64,000 bases of DNA from Neomesorhizobium albiziae. Its GTDB lineage: Bacteria; Pseudomonadota; Alphaproteobacteria; Rhizobiales; Rhizobiaceae. The stretch lies in assembly GCF_900114255.1 (NCBI RefSeq), contig NZ_FOSL01000002.1, positions 372,001 through 436,000 of the forward strand, written 5' to 3'. The notes below the pieces were generated by a model. It ran no database searches. It saw only the letters and a program-made list of their open reading frames with translations, and was not told the DNA's origin. Positions within the stretch are counted from its first letter, which is position 1. Each line of letters begins with the position of its first letter. Position numbers and translations under genes: made by a program. Below are positions 41,545-50,639 of the stretch, piece after piece.

Positions 41545-42198
41545 CTAGGACGGCAATCCGGGATCGGTGTCGATCAGCGATTTGCGGTTGCCAATCCCGG
41601 CCCACCATGCTGCCAGCCGGGGATAGGAGGCAAGCGCGACGCGTCCGTCTTCTGCGGCGGTGAAATAGGCCATCATGGCGGCGAGATGGATGTCGGCGAG
41701 CGTCAATGTCCGTCCGACGAGGAACGGCCCGCCGGCAGCGAGCTCCTCCAGCGCGCCAAGCACCGTGTGCGATTTCGCGATGCCTTCGGCGATCACGCCT
41801 TCGTCTGGGATCGTACCGAGGGCGGCATTGAAGACGCGCGGCGAAAACACCTGGCGCACCATCGGCCAATAGCCATAGGAATCGGCAACCGCGATGATCT
41901 GGTTCATGCGCGCCCGCTCGCGCGGCGTTTCCGGCTGCAAGGCCTGTCCGGGAAAAACCTCGTCGACGTAACGGGTGATCGCCGCTGTTTCGTAGAGCAC
42001 GAAATCGCCGTGCCTGAGGGTAGGCACCCTGCCGAACGGGTGCAGCGCGAGATAGTCGGCCGGTATGGTCTCGGCGAACGGGTCGATCTCGACATGGGTC
42101 CAGTCGACGCCCTTTTCGGCCAGTGTCATGCGGGCGATACGCAGATAGACGCTGTACCGGTAGCCGTAGAGCGCGACAGCTGCGGCCGCTTCAGCCAA
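41545..42198 (-). CDS. glutathione S-transferase family protein
   Basis: A 217-residue GST. The N-terminal thioredoxin-like domain opens ALYGYRYSVYLRIA, with the cis-Pro/glutathione-binding FGRVPTLRHGDFVLYETAAI (about 53-72). An all-helical C-terminal domain follows, with LVGRTLTLADIHLAAMM carrying the conserved N-capping Asp. The only in-frame start near the family N-terminus is TTG at 42196-42198, which overlaps the 3' end of the response-regulator gene by 8 bp. Substrates are unknown. Confidence 0.88.
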   Translation of the reverse strand: MAEAAAAVALYGYRYSVYLRIARMTLAEKGVDWTHVEIDPFAETIPADYLALHPFGRVPTLRHGDFVLYETAAITRYVDEVFPGQALQPETPRERARMNQIIAVADSYGYWPMVRQVFSPRVFNAALGTIPDEGVIAEGIAKSHTVLGALEELAAGGPFLVGRTLTLADIHLAAMMAYFTAAEDGRVALASYPRLAAWWAGIGNRKSLIDTDPGLPS

Positions 42199-42553
42199 GC
42201 GCCTTGCCTACATGTTCGCGGATTTCGGCCAGCGTGAACGGCTTCTGCACCACGTCGACGATGATGTCGCGCAAATCTTCCGCGCGCTCGCGCTGGTCGG
42301 CATAGCCGGTAATCAGAAGGATGCGCAGCCCCGGATAGGAGGATGCGGCGGACTTCGCCATCTCGATGCCGTCCATCTCGGGCATGCGGATATCCGAGAC
42401 AACGAGGTCGAAACCGCCGCCAGAAGCCCGGATGCGGGCCAGGCCGGCTGCGCCGTCGCCGGCAACCTCGATCGCATGTCCGGCGCGTTCGAGCGCCCGG
42501 GCAGCAAGTGTACGTACGGACTCGTCGTCCTCAACAATCAGGATTTTTGCCAT
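42191..42553 (-). CDS. single-domain response regulator (CpdR-like)
   Basis: A 120-residue receiver domain with no output domain. The acidic pocket is VEDDES at the N-terminus, the phospho-acceptor Asp is in VVSDIRMPEMDGIE (near residue 52), and Thr and Lys are in LLITGYAD and VQKPF. It resembles the CpdR group of alphaproteobacteria, which controls ClpXP-dependent proteolysis, but sequence alone does not settle which paralogue it is. The adjacent GST gene overlaps its stop. No histidine kinase is nearby. Confidence 0.88.
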   Translation of the reverse strand: MAKILIVEDDESVRTLAARALERAGHAIEVAGDGAAGLARIRASGGGFDLVVSDIRMPEMDGIEMAKSAASSYPGLRILLITGYADQRERAEDLRDIIVDVVQKPFTLAEIREHVGKALG

Positions 42554-42624
42554 GGCCGGGATACTGGCGGCGAAGTCTTGACGATCCCTGAACGATGCCA
42601 CTTTTTTCGAACCGGCTGGCCGGC

Positions 42625-43167
42625 TCAGGCGTCGCCCTTGACGATGCCGACGAACGGCAGTTCGCGGAAAGCGTGGGCGACGTCCATGCCATAGCCGACC
42701 ACGAAATAGTCCGGGCATTCGAAGCCGACGAATTCGGCCGTGAGGTCAGTCTGGCGGCGGGTGTACTTGTCCAGCAGAACGGCGATGGAAACGCTTCTTG
42801 CGCCGCGCGACAGCATCAGCTCGCGGGTGAATTTCAGCGTCTTGCCCGATTCCAGGATGTCGTCGATCAGGAGAACGTCGCGGCCGGCCACCTCATTGTC
42901 GATGTCGCGCAGCACCCGCACCTCGCCGCTTGTCGTGCCGGCGCCGTAGCTGGAGATGAAGATGAACTCGACCTCGGGCGAAAGCCCGGTGTCGTGCATG
43001 GCGCGAATGAGGTCGGCGGCGAATATGAACGAGCCCTTGAGGATCGAGATGACCAGCAGGTCGTGGTAGTCGCGCCCGGCGATCTCCTTGGCCAGTTCAA
43101 GATTGCGGCGAGCGATCGCCGAAGCGCTGAACAGGACCTCGATGTCCTTGCCGCGAACCACAGGCAT
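42625..43167 (-). CDS. hpt: hypoxanthine phosphoribosyltransferase
   Basis: A 180-residue purine salvage enzyme forming IMP (and GMP) from base and PRPP. The PRPP-binding motif VLLIDDILESGKTL (residues near 97-110) and the catalytic-loop region ISSYGAGTTSG are present, and the C-terminal ECPDYFVVGYGMDVAHAFR is typical of Hpt. It uses the hypoxanthine released by the salvage enzymes at 8074-13156. Confidence 0.95.
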   Translation of the reverse strand: MPVVRGKDIEVLFSASAIARRNLELAKEIAGRDYHDLLVISILKGSFIFAADLIRAMHDTGLSPEVEFIFISSYGAGTTSGEVRVLRDIDNEVAGRDVLLIDDILESGKTLKFTRELMLSRGARSVSIAVLLDKYTRRQTDLTAEFVGFECPDYFVVGYGMDVAHAFRELPFVGIVKGDA

Positions 43168-43184
43168 GGCGGTTTTCCCAGTCT

Positions 43185-43826
43185 TTAGCGGCCGAAAGTG
43201 ACCGAAACGGATTTGACCCCGTTCTTAGGCACTGGCAGGCGGCTCGCAAAGGCGAATTTTTCGCCGGGCGCCACCGGACTGCCGGATGTCCCCAGATTGT
43301 AGCGCGTGGTGGCGCCGTCGTGGGCGACAACCTGGATGTTCATCGGCGGCATCGGCAACGGATCCGCGCCGTCATTGATCGCCTCGCCGTCAATATTGAG
43401 CATCGCGCGCTGGCCGGATGTATCGACGCGCGAGACGACCGAAGCGATGCGCAGCGGCTGCACCGCAGCCTGCATCGGGTTGAATGAACCCGCCGGCATC
43501 AACGCATGGCCGCCCGAAAACCAGAAAGCGGCAGCTACCAGGCCGAAACCGGCCATCCAGAACAGCGGCCCGCCGCGAGCCGAACCGAAAGGCGCCCGCG
43601 CCGGCCGCTCACTGCGCAGCATGTGCATGCCGCCCGCCGCGGAAGCTTCCGCCCGCGCTGGCGTTGCGGGCGTAGCGACTGCCGCTGCGTCGGCGGTTCG
43701 GCCAAGTGTTACGAATTCGGCGTCGACAAAGTCGAAATGCGGTTCGCGGCACGGCAAAGCGTCCCCGGCAGGCGCCGCGGCCATGATTTCGCCGGAAACC
43801 AAGCGTGCGTTGCGCGCCTCAGCCAT
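43185..43826 (-). CDS. conserved membrane protein with DUF3426-like C-terminal domain
   Basis: A 213-residue protein: an Ala-rich N-terminal half, one membrane helix (PLFWMAGFGLVAAAFWF, about residues 88-104), and a periplasmic C-terminal beta domain. The C-terminal stretch SVVSRVDTSGQRAMLNIDGE and PVAPGEKFAFASRLPVP look like the DUF3426/FxLYD-type fold. It is divergent from ftsE, as commonly seen in Hyphomicrobiales. No zinc-ribbon CxxC is present at the N-terminus. The function is unknown. Confidence 0.7.
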   Translation of the reverse strand: MAEARNARLVSGEIMAAAPAGDALPCREPHFDFVDAEFVTLGRTADAAAVATPATPARAEASAAGGMHMLRSERPARAPFGSARGGPLFWMAGFGLVAAAFWFSGGHALMPAGSFNPMQAAVQPLRIASVVSRVDTSGQRAMLNIDGEAINDGADPLPMPPMNIQVVAHDGATTRYNLGTSGSPVAPGEKFAFASRLPVPKNGVKSVSVTFGR

Positions 43827-43955
43827 GCGGGCCGAACATCCTTTCGAATTCCCGCTTTCGGGGGTAAACCGAAATGGTTAATGCTTCGCCACCGAAAGCC
43901 TCTTCCGGCATGGCGGAGCAAGAAAAATTAACCGGCGATTAACCATGCCGACCCG

Positions 43956-44675
43956 ATGGTCGTTTCCCAGGAAACGGTCGCTAATCGCAGCCCCGAACGT
44001 CCCAACGAGCACAGTGTGATCCGCTTCGAAAATGTCGGCCTAAGGTATGGAATGGGTCCGGAGATCCTCCGCGACATCTCGCTTCAAATTCCGGACCGGT
44101 CGTTCCAATTCCTCAGCGGCCCTTCGGGCGCCGGCAAGACGACGTTGCTCAGGCTGCTGTTTCTGTCTCTGAAGCCCACGCGCGGGCTGATCACCGTTTT
44201 CGGCAAGGACCGCTCGCGTATCTCGCGCCAGGACCTGCCGCTGATCCGGCGGCGAATCGGCGTGGTGTTCCAGGATTTTCGCCTGCTCGACCACATGACC
44301 ACCTATGAGAACGTCGCGCTGCCGCTGCGGGTGCGTGGGCGCGAGGAGGCAAGCTACCGCAACGACGTCACCGAGCTTCTGAAATGGGTGGGGCTCGGCG
44401 AACGCATGCATGTGCTGCCCCCGGTGCTTTCGGGCGGCGAGAAGCAGCGCGCGGCGATTGCTCGGGCGCTGATCGAGCAGCCGGAGATCCTGCTGGCGGA
44501 CGAGCCGACGGGCAATGTCGATCCGCCTCTGGCAAGGCGCCTGCTGCGGCTGTTCATCGAACTCAACCGGCTGGGCACGGCTGTCGTCATCGCCACGCAC
44601 GATCTCGGCCTGATGGAGCAGGTCGATGCGCGGCGGATGATCATCTCGGGCGGCAGGCTCGACATCTATGACTGA
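43956..44675 (+). CDS. ftsE: cell division ATP-binding protein FtsE
   Basis: A 239-residue ABC ATPase of the FtsEX complex, which controls septal peptidoglycan hydrolysis from the inner membrane. Walker A is GPSGAGKTT, the signature is LSGGEKQR, and Walker B is ILLADEPTGN. FtsE usually begins near VIRFENVGLRYG, so the GTG at 44016 is an alternative start and would remove a 20-residue N-terminal extension. It overlaps ftsX by 8 bp. Confidence 0.94.
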   Translation: MVVSQETVANRSPERPNEHSVIRFENVGLRYGMGPEILRDISLQIPDRSFQFLSGPSGAGKTTLLRLLFLSLKPTRGLITVFGKDRSRISRQDLPLIRRRIGVVFQDFRLLDHMTTYENVALPLRVRGREEASYRNDVTELLKWVGLGERMHVLPPVLSGGEKQRAAIARALIEQPEILLADEPTGNVDPPLARRLLRLFIELNRLGTAVVIATHDLGLMEQVDARRMIISGGRLDIYD

Positions 44676-45651
44676 GCTTCCCGAAGAAATCGGCTCGGCC
44701 AGGGACGCAAGCGGCGGCCAGCAGCGCGCGCAACGCAAGACGGCGCCCATCGTGCCCGAACGCAACGTCGTCGGCAACGCGCTGGTGTTCGTCATCGCCA
44801 TCATGACCTTCCTGTCCTGCCTCACCCTCGGCGCGGTGACCTTGGTGCGCGACACCGCCTCGGTGTGGGAAAACCAGATCGCCCGAGAGGCGACGATCCA
44901 GATCAAACCGGTCGACGGGCTGGACATGGAAGCCGCACTCGAAAGTGCTGCCCGCATCGCCACCGGCTTCGCCGGCGTCACCGGCGCGCGCATCGTCGAC
45001 CGCCAGGCGACGGCGCGGTTGCTGGAGCCCTGGCTGGGCACCGGCCTGAATATCGACGAACTGCCGGTGCCACGTCTGGTGATCGTCACCATAGACCAGG
45101 CGAGCCCGCCCGATTTCGCCGCAATGCGTGCGATGATCGCGCCGGAACTGCCGAGCGCCTCGCTGGACGACCACCGTACCTGGGTCGACCGGCTGGTGGC
45201 GATGGCGCACACCACGGTAACCATCGGCGTGACAGTGCTGGTGCTGATGCTGTCGGCGACCGTGCTGTCGGTGGTGTTCGCCACGCGCGGCGCCATGGCC
45301 GGCAACGGCCACATCATCGAAGTCCTGCATTTCGTCGGCGCCGAAGCGGGTTTCATCGCGCGCGAGTTCCGCCAGCATTTCCTCCTGACAGGCATGAAGG
45401 GGGCGGCCGCCGGCGGCGTTGCCGCGATCATCGTGTTCATCGCCTTCTCGTTCTGGTCATCGATGAACATGGCCACGCCGGAGGCGGACCAGGCGACCGC
45501 GCTGTTCGGCAATTTCGCCATCGGCGCGGCAGGCTATCTCGGCTGCGCCCTGATCGTGATCGTCATTGCAGCGCTCACCGCCGCCACGTCGCATATGACC
45601 GTGGTGTCATATCTGGCGGAGATCGACATGCGTCATCCGGACGGAGGATGA
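44668..45651 (+). CDS. ftsX: cell division membrane protein FtsX
   Basis: A 327-residue FtsX with a cytoplasmic N-terminal tail and a first membrane helix (NALVFVIAIMTFLSCLTLGAV after residue 32). An extracytoplasmic loop (about 60-170) follows, then three more helices at about 180-205, 250-270 and 285-310. The C-terminal region fits the FtsX permease domain. It partners FtsE, with which it overlaps. Confidence 0.92.
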   Translation: MTELPEEIGSARDASGGQQRAQRKTAPIVPERNVVGNALVFVIAIMTFLSCLTLGAVTLVRDTASVWENQIAREATIQIKPVDGLDMEAALESAARIATGFAGVTGARIVDRQATARLLEPWLGTGLNIDELPVPRLVIVTIDQASPPDFAAMRAMIAPELPSASLDDHRTWVDRLVAMAHTTVTIGVTVLVLMLSATVLSVVFATRGAMAGNGHIIEVLHFVGAEAGFIAREFRQHFLLTGMKGAAAGGVAAIIVFIAFSFWSSMNMATPEADQATALFGNFAIGAAGYLGCALIVIVIAALTAATSHMTVVSYLAEIDMRHPDGG

Positions 45652-45660
45652 GTGGATTGT

Positions 45661-45697
45661 TATATCACGAATCCGTAATATACGTCACAATATGTGA
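45661..45697. promoter_or_regulatory. two adjacent palindromes upstream of the YdcF-like gene
   Basis: TATATCACGAATCCGTAATATA (45661-45682) is an imperfect palindrome with 18 of 22 positions matching. TCACA-ATA-TGTGA (45685-45697) is a second inverted repeat. They sit in the AT-rich 102-bp gap after ftsX, 57-93 bp before the next start. The second has the reverse order of a CRP site and is not one. Confidence 0.45.
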
Positions 45698-45753
45698 GGA
45701 GAGTAACCCAAACTGCTTGCCAATTATTGGTGATTTGAGGATATCCATAATCC

Positions 45754-46476
45754 ATGAACGGGCATGAGCCGCCGGAACTGATTCTGAGCAGGCCTTTGGG
45801 CGCAGCGGGAGCGAAAGCCAGCAGCCCGCGTTCGACCATATTGTCCGCGCTCAGATATCCCGCCATTTCCGTCCTCGTCGCGGGCGCGCTTTTCGCCATC
45901 GGTTTCGGCTGGTTCGCCAATCATGTCAGCCATCTCACGGCGCCCAAGAACCCCGGGGTGGCCGACGCGATCATCGTCCTGACCGGCGGCCAGGCCCGGC
46001 TGAACGCCGCGCTCGACCTCCTGAAATCCGGTAAGGGGCAAAGGCTGCTGATCAGCGGCGTCAACCCGCGCGCCGACCTCGACGACCTGCGGGCCGCCAC
46101 CGGTGGCGACAAGACGCTGTTCAACTGCTGCGTCGACATCGACCACGCGGCGCTCGACACCATCGGCAACGCCGAGGAAAGCGCCAAATGGGTGGAGAGC
46201 CACGCCTACCAGAGCGTCATTCTCGTCACCAACAATTATCATATGCCCCGCAGCCTGCTCGAAATGGGCCGCCTTCTGGGCGAAGCCGAACTGCGGCCCT
46301 ATCCGGTGGTCAACACCAAGCTTGACGAAGGCGCGTGGATGACCAAGCCGGCGGCGCTGCGCGTGCTGTTCACCGAATACACCAAATATCTCGCCTCGCT
46401 GGCGCGTGGCGTGATGACCACACGCGGCCTGCCGCAGGATATCGCGCTGGTGAACGCGTCTCCCGTTTCCGAATGA
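45754..46476 (+). CDS. YdcF/SanA-like DUF218 membrane protein
   Basis: A 240-residue protein with one N-terminal membrane helix (YPAISVLVAGALFAIGFGW, about 30-48) and a DUF218 domain. DAIIVLTGGQARLNAALDLL opens the domain, VNPRADLDDL and the NAEESAKWV stretch follow, and ILVTNNYHMPRS is the conserved histidine motif. Family members include ElyC, involved in envelope integrity; the precise reaction is not known. It lies between ftsX and plsC. Confidence 0.88.
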   Translation: MNGHEPPELILSRPLGAAGAKASSPRSTILSALRYPAISVLVAGALFAIGFGWFANHVSHLTAPKNPGVADAIIVLTGGQARLNAALDLLKSGKGQRLLISGVNPRADLDDLRAATGGDKTLFNCCVDIDHAALDTIGNAEESAKWVESHAYQSVILVTNNYHMPRSLLEMGRLLGEAELRPYPVVNTKLDEGAWMTKPAALRVLFTEYTKYLASLARGVMTTRGLPQDIALVNASPVSE

Positions 46477-46565
46477 CATCTCGCGCCTGACGCCGGTTTC
46501 TCGCCGGTTTTCCTTTCGCGCGGCTTGGTGTAACCACATCCGGCACATCTCTCGTCAGGCACCTC

Positions 46566-47360
46566 ATGCTCGTTCTCCGTTCGCTGGCGTTCAACGTCGC
46601 CTTCTACGTCAATCTGATCGTCCAGATGATATTGTGGACGCCGTATTACTTTCTGGCGCCGCGCCTCCGGGCGTGGTTCGTGCCGAAATTCTGGGCGGCG
46701 AGCAGCCTGTGGCTGCAGGAGAAGATCGCCGGCACCAGAAGCGAGATCACCGGGCAGGAGAACCTCCCGCTGGGTTCCTACATCCTGGCGCCGAAACACC
46801 AGTCGTTCTGGGATACCATCGCCTTCCTTCCCGACATTCCCGATGCGCTTTACATCCTGAAACGCGAGCTGATGTGGATTCCGTTCTTCGGCTGGTACAT
46901 CGCCAAGATGCGGATGATCCCGGTGCACCGCGGCAGCCGCTCCAAGGCGCTGAAGAAGGCGGTCGCGGCGACCAAGGCCGAGCTGGAGAGGAACAGCCGG
47001 CAACTGATCATCTATCCCGAGGGCACCAGGCGCGCGCCGGGCGACGAGCCGAACTACAAATACGGCATCGTCGAACTTTATGCGCAGCTCGGCGTGCCCG
47101 TCGTGCCGGTCGCCCACGTCGCCGGGCTCTACTGGCCGCGACGCAAATTCCTGCGCTTTCCCGGCGTCATCAAGGCGCGCTACCTGCCGCCGATCCCGTC
47201 GGGCCTGGACAAGGAAGAGTTCATGCAGCGGCTGGTCCGCGAAACCGAGGCTGCCTGCGACCAGTACCTGGTCGAAGCCGCCACCGGGCCCAACCCGCCG
47301 GCCCTGCCGCCGACGGCGGTGAAGAGGTTGCAGGAGCTGGGCGTGGCCGTGCAGGGTTGA
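46566..47360 (+). CDS. plsC: 1-acyl-sn-glycerol-3-phosphate acyltransferase
   Basis: A 264-residue membrane-associated acyltransferase converting lysophosphatidic acid to phosphatidic acid. The catalytic HX4D is in APKHQSFWDTIAF (about residues 76-88), and the acceptor-binding YPEGTRRAPG is near residue 156. The N-terminus is hydrophobic. Rhizobia have several PlsC-like enzymes, some acting on ornithine lipids, so the exact acceptor is not certain. Confidence 0.9.
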   Translation: MLVLRSLAFNVAFYVNLIVQMILWTPYYFLAPRLRAWFVPKFWAASSLWLQEKIAGTRSEITGQENLPLGSYILAPKHQSFWDTIAFLPDIPDALYILKRELMWIPFFGWYIAKMRMIPVHRGSRSKALKKAVAATKAELERNSRQLIIYPEGTRRAPGDEPNYKYGIVELYAQLGVPVVPVAHVAGLYWPRRKFLRFPGVIKARYLPPIPSGLDKEEFMQRLVRETEAACDQYLVEAATGPNPPALPPTAVKRLQELGVAVQG

Positions 47361-47365
47361 TCCTT

Positions 47366-47980
47366 CTACGGCCCGGCCATCCGCCGCTCATGTTCGATGA
47401 GCCAGTGCTTGCGCCATAGCCCGCCACCATAACCGGTCAGTTCGCCGCCGGCGCCGACGACGCGGTGGCAAGGGATGACGATGGCGATCGGATTGGCGCC
47501 GTTGGCGTGGCCGACAGCCCGCACCGCGGCCGGATTGCCCATGCCGGCGGCGAGCCCCGAATAGCTGGCGGTTTCGCCTGCAGGTATTTTCCGCAGCGCC
47601 TCCCAGACCTGCCGTTCGAACGGCGTGCCCAGCGGCGCCAACCGGATTTCGAAGACTGAGGAGTTTCCCGCAAAGTAAGCCGAGAGTTCGGTCTCGATCC
47701 GGTCGATCACCTCTGTTCTTCCGAAAACGATCGCCGAGCCGGTCGCCTTGCGCAGTTTCTTGACTTCCGTGGCCAGCGCCTTGCGCTCCAGGAACTCAAG
47801 AATGTGCAGCGCATGGGCGTCGGCGACGGCGATCATCGGGCCGATCGGCGTCTCGATGAAATCGGCCTTGAGCATGGTCTTGCCGCGCAGGTTTGGCGGC
47901 GTTTCTTCGAGGAGTTGTGCAACCGCGGTGCGGTGGGCTGCGTCGTGAAGAATATCGTCGTTGGGGCGTTGGAAAAGCAT
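47366..47980 (-). CDS. ogt: methylated-DNA-protein-cysteine methyltransferase
   Basis: A 204-residue suicide DNA-repair protein removing O6-methylguanine. The active-site PCHRV motif is in IVIPCHRVVGAGGELTGYGG near the C-terminus, and the helix-turn-helix with FERQVWEALRKIPAGET precedes it. The N-terminal 35 residues before MLKADFIETP extend beyond the usual Ogt start and resemble an Ada-like linker, so translation could begin at residue 36. No AraC-type domain is fused. Confidence 0.9.
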   Translation of the reverse strand: MLFQRPNDDILHDAAHRTAVAQLLEETPPNLRGKTMLKADFIETPIGPMIAVADAHALHILEFLERKALATEVKKLRKATGSAIVFGRTEVIDRIETELSAYFAGNSSVFEIRLAPLGTPFERQVWEALRKIPAGETASYSGLAAGMGNPAAVRAVGHANGANPIAIVIPCHRVVGAGGELTGYGGGLWRKHWLIEHERRMAGP

Positions 47981-48080
47981 GGGCCAACCTTATCGCGTAC
48001 CGTGGCTCGCCGCCGCCGAAAAACGTGCGTCGAACTTTCACTACTGACATAGGACCCGGCTCCTTGCGGCGACACCCGAT

Positions 48081-48599
48081 TCAGGCCGCAACCAGTTCGG
48101 CCACCTTCTCCAGCCAGTGGTCGCGGATGCCGAGCGCCTTGAGGTGCTCGACCGTGTTGCGGACGTAATCCTCATTGGCGCCGGATTGCCCGACAGCGCC
48201 GATAACCACCCTTGCTGCTTCGGCTTCGTCGAGGCCACCGGCATATTGAGGATGCGCACGGTCGACGATGTAGCAGAGCGCTGGCACAGTCTCGCCGGTG
48301 TCGAGCCTTACGGAGAACGTCCGCTCCAGATAGACATTGGTGACCAGTTCCCGCTCGCGCAGGTAAGCCACGACCTCGTCGCGCAACTCTCCCGGAATCC
48401 GGAAGGCCAGCCCGACGCAGGAGCCGCCACGGTCGAGGCCAAGCACCAGGCCGGGCCGCTGCTGGGTGCCGCGATGAACCCAGGAATACACGCAGAGAGC
48501 CCGGCGGAAGCCGTGCAGGCGGGCGCGATGCGTCTCGGTATGCGCAAAGCCCGGCCGCCAGATCAGCGAACCGTAGCCAAAAACCCAAAAATCGCCCAT
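48081..48599 (-). CDS. gamma-glutamylcyclotransferase (ChaC-like)
   Basis: A 172-residue ChaC family protein, expected to cleave gamma-glutamyl bonds, with glutathione as the likely substrate, giving 5-oxoproline. It starts MGDFWVFGYGSLIWRPGF, where FGYGSL is the family's substrate loop. The downstream YLRERELVTNVYLERTF region carries the conserved glutamate stretch. The frame continues upstream to 48695, but the family begins at the ATG of 48597-48599. It is divergent from the DUF2125 gene. Confidence 0.88.
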   Translation of the reverse strand: MGDFWVFGYGSLIWRPGFAHTETHRARLHGFRRALCVYSWVHRGTQQRPGLVLGLDRGGSCVGLAFRIPGELRDEVVAYLRERELVTNVYLERTFSVRLDTGETVPALCYIVDRAHPQYAGGLDEAEAARVVIGAVGQSGANEDYVRNTVEHLKALGIRDHWLEKVAELVAA

Positions 48600-48693
48600 A
48601 TCGCCAAGCCTGATTGCAAACAACGGCAGTGCTTGCCGATCCCACAGCGCGGAATGTCCGTCCCGCCGCCCCAGCGTTAACGAGAGCCCCATC

Positions 48694-49689
48694 ATGTCGT
48701 CAAGCGAAGCGAAGCCGACCTACAGCCGCCGGTTCATGTGGCTGGCGATTTTCATCGTGCTCTTGATCGGCGCTTATACCGCCGGCTGGTTCTATCTGGC
48801 CGGCAAGGTGACCGAGCGGGTCAACGCCACGCTCGCCCTCGTCAATCGCGACGGCGTCACCGCCGAATGCGCCAATCCCGTGGTGCGCGGCTATCCCTTC
48901 CGGCTCGAACTCTCCTGCGACAGCCTGGGTTACGAGGATACCGGCCGCAACATCGTCGCCACCGTAGGCAGCCTCAGCACGGCAGCGCAGGTCTACCAGC
49001 CGATGCGTGTCGTCGCCGAACTCGACGGCCCGCTGCGGGCGGCCCTGCCCGGCTTGCCGCAACTGTGGCTCGACTGGGACAACCTGCGCGCCAGCGCTCG
49101 CCTGGCCAGGCCGCTGCCGCAGATACTGTCGGTGGAGGCGGGCGGGTTTTCCGGCCAGACCGACCCGGACGAAGGCGACCCGGTGATGCTGTTCAGCGCC
49201 GAAAAGGTCGAGGGGCATCTCAGGCCCAACGGCGCCGACCTCGACGGGGCCGGCAGCTTTGCCGGGCTGGAGATCGATGCGGCGGCCGTCGGCGGGCGCA
49301 CGATCCCGGTGCTCAACGGCTCCGGCGACGCGACGCTGGCGAACGGCGTCGCGTTCGTGCTGAGCAGGGCGGCGAGCCTGCGCGGCCAGTCCGGCACGAT
49401 CCGCAGCCTCGACCTGTCGACCGGCCCGAACACCGGCGTTTCGCTCAGCGGGACATTTTCGGTCGGCGCGGACGGATTGCTCGACGCCGACCTCAAGGTC
49501 GGCATACGCGACCCGAAAGGCGTGGCGGCGGCCCTTTCCACCGCCTTCCCGGAAGCCGCCAAGCAGATTAACAACGGCTTTGCCGGGCTTGCGCTGCTTG
49601 GCGATGCGTCGTCCATGCCCCTGAAAATCGTCAGGGGCAAGGCGATGCTTGGCTTCATCCCGCTCGCGGAAATACCGCCGCTGTCATGA
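48694..49689 (+). CDS. DUF2125 domain membrane-anchored protein
   Basis: A 331-residue protein with one N-terminal membrane helix (FMWLAIFIVLLIGAYTAGWFY, residues 14-34) and a large extracytoplasmic DUF2125 domain. GYPFRLELSCDSLGY, with its conserved Cys, is the recognisable family start, and the rest is beta-rich. This family is common in alphaproteobacteria and resembles AsmA-like envelope proteins; its function is not known. It converges on tyrC with a 6-bp overlap. Confidence 0.82.
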   Translation: MSSSEAKPTYSRRFMWLAIFIVLLIGAYTAGWFYLAGKVTERVNATLALVNRDGVTAECANPVVRGYPFRLELSCDSLGYEDTGRNIVATVGSLSTAAQVYQPMRVVAELDGPLRAALPGLPQLWLDWDNLRASARLARPLPQILSVEAGGFSGQTDPDEGDPVMLFSAEKVEGHLRPNGADLDGAGSFAGLEIDAAAVGGRTIPVLNGSGDATLANGVAFVLSRAASLRGQSGTIRSLDLSTGPNTGVSLSGTFSVGADGLLDADLKVGIRDPKGVAAALSTAFPEAAKQINNGFAGLALLGDASSMPLKIVRGKAMLGFIPLAEIPPLS

Positions 49690-50637
49690 CTTGGCGGCGG
49701 GCATCACGGCGCCCGGATGCTCGACGACCTGGCGGCCGAAATCCGGCACGTCGATTTCCTGGCCCGCGTCGATGATCGAGCGCCGCACGGCGCGCGTACG
49801 GGTGAACATGTCGAACAGCTTTTCGCCGTCACCCCAGCGGATCGCCCGCTGCAGCGAGGCAAGATCCTCGGAAAAGCGCGCCAGCATTTCGAGGATGGCG
49901 TCCTTGTTGTGCAGGCAGACGTCGCGCCACATGGTCGGGTCGGATGCGGCGAGGCGGGTGAAATCGCGGAAACCCGAGGCCGAATATTTGATCACTTCCG
50001 ACTTCGTCACCGTCTCCAGATCGTCGGCCGTGCCGACGATGTTGTAGGCGATGATGTGCGGCAGGTGCGAGACGATGGCCAGCACCATGTCGTGATGGTC
50101 GGCGTCCATGGTGTCGATGTTGGCGCCGCAACGGCGCCAGAATTCCGAAAGGCGCTCCAGCGCTTGCGGATCGGTGTCGGGCAGCGGCGTGAAGATGCAC
50201 CAGCGGTTTTCGAACAGATCGGCAAAGCCGGCGTCCGGGCCGGATTTTTCCGTGCCGGCAAGCGGATGGCCGGGAATGAAATGCACATTGCCGGGCAGCA
50301 GCGGCTGCATCTGCGCGATCACCGAGCGCTTGGTCGAGCCGACATCGGTGACGATGGCGCCGGGCTTCAGCGCCGGCGCGATCTCGGCGGCCACGGCTCC
50401 GGAAGAGCCGACCGGCACCGAGACGATGACCAGGTCGGCATTCGCGACCGCGGTTGCGGCTTCCGTGGAGTAGCTGTCGCCGAGGCCGAGTTCTTCAGCG
50501 CGCGCCAGCGTGGCCGGGCTGCGCGTAGCGATGGCGATTTCCCCAGCAAGGCGTTCGCGGCGGATGACCCGGGCCAGCGACGAGCCGATCAGGCCGATGC
50601 CGACAAGGGCAATTTTTTCAAAGAGAGGTGCGGACAT
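49684..50637 (-). CDS. tyrC: prephenate/arogenate dehydrogenase
   Basis: A 317-residue tyrosine biosynthesis dehydrogenase. The NAD(P)-binding GIGLIGSSLAR is at the N-terminus, followed by DVGSTKRSV and the catalytic-region motif FIPGHPLAGTEKSGP (about 122-136). The helical C-terminal domain has HDMVLAIVSHLPHIIAY. It lies 2 bp downstream of hisC, the usual rhizobial hisC-tyrC arrangement, in which HisC also transaminates aromatic precursors. Confidence 0.93.
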   Translation of the reverse strand: MSAPLFEKIALVGIGLIGSSLARVIRRERLAGEIAIATRSPATLARAEELGLGDSYSTEAATAVANADLVIVSVPVGSSGAVAAEIAPALKPGAIVTDVGSTKRSVIAQMQPLLPGNVHFIPGHPLAGTEKSGPDAGFADLFENRWCIFTPLPDTDPQALERLSEFWRRCGANIDTMDADHHDMVLAIVSHLPHIIAYNIVGTADDLETVTKSEVIKYSASGFRDFTRLAASDPTMWRDVCLHNKDAILEMLARFSEDLASLQRAIRWGDGEKLFDMFTRTRAVRRSIIDAGQEIDVPDFGRQVVEHPGAVMPAAKS

Positions 50638-50639
50638 GT

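Noticed and set aside
45685-45697. Possible fourth CRP site
   Set aside because: The half-sites are in reversed order (TCACA then TGTGA) and spaced by 3 bp, so it does not fit the CRP consensus.
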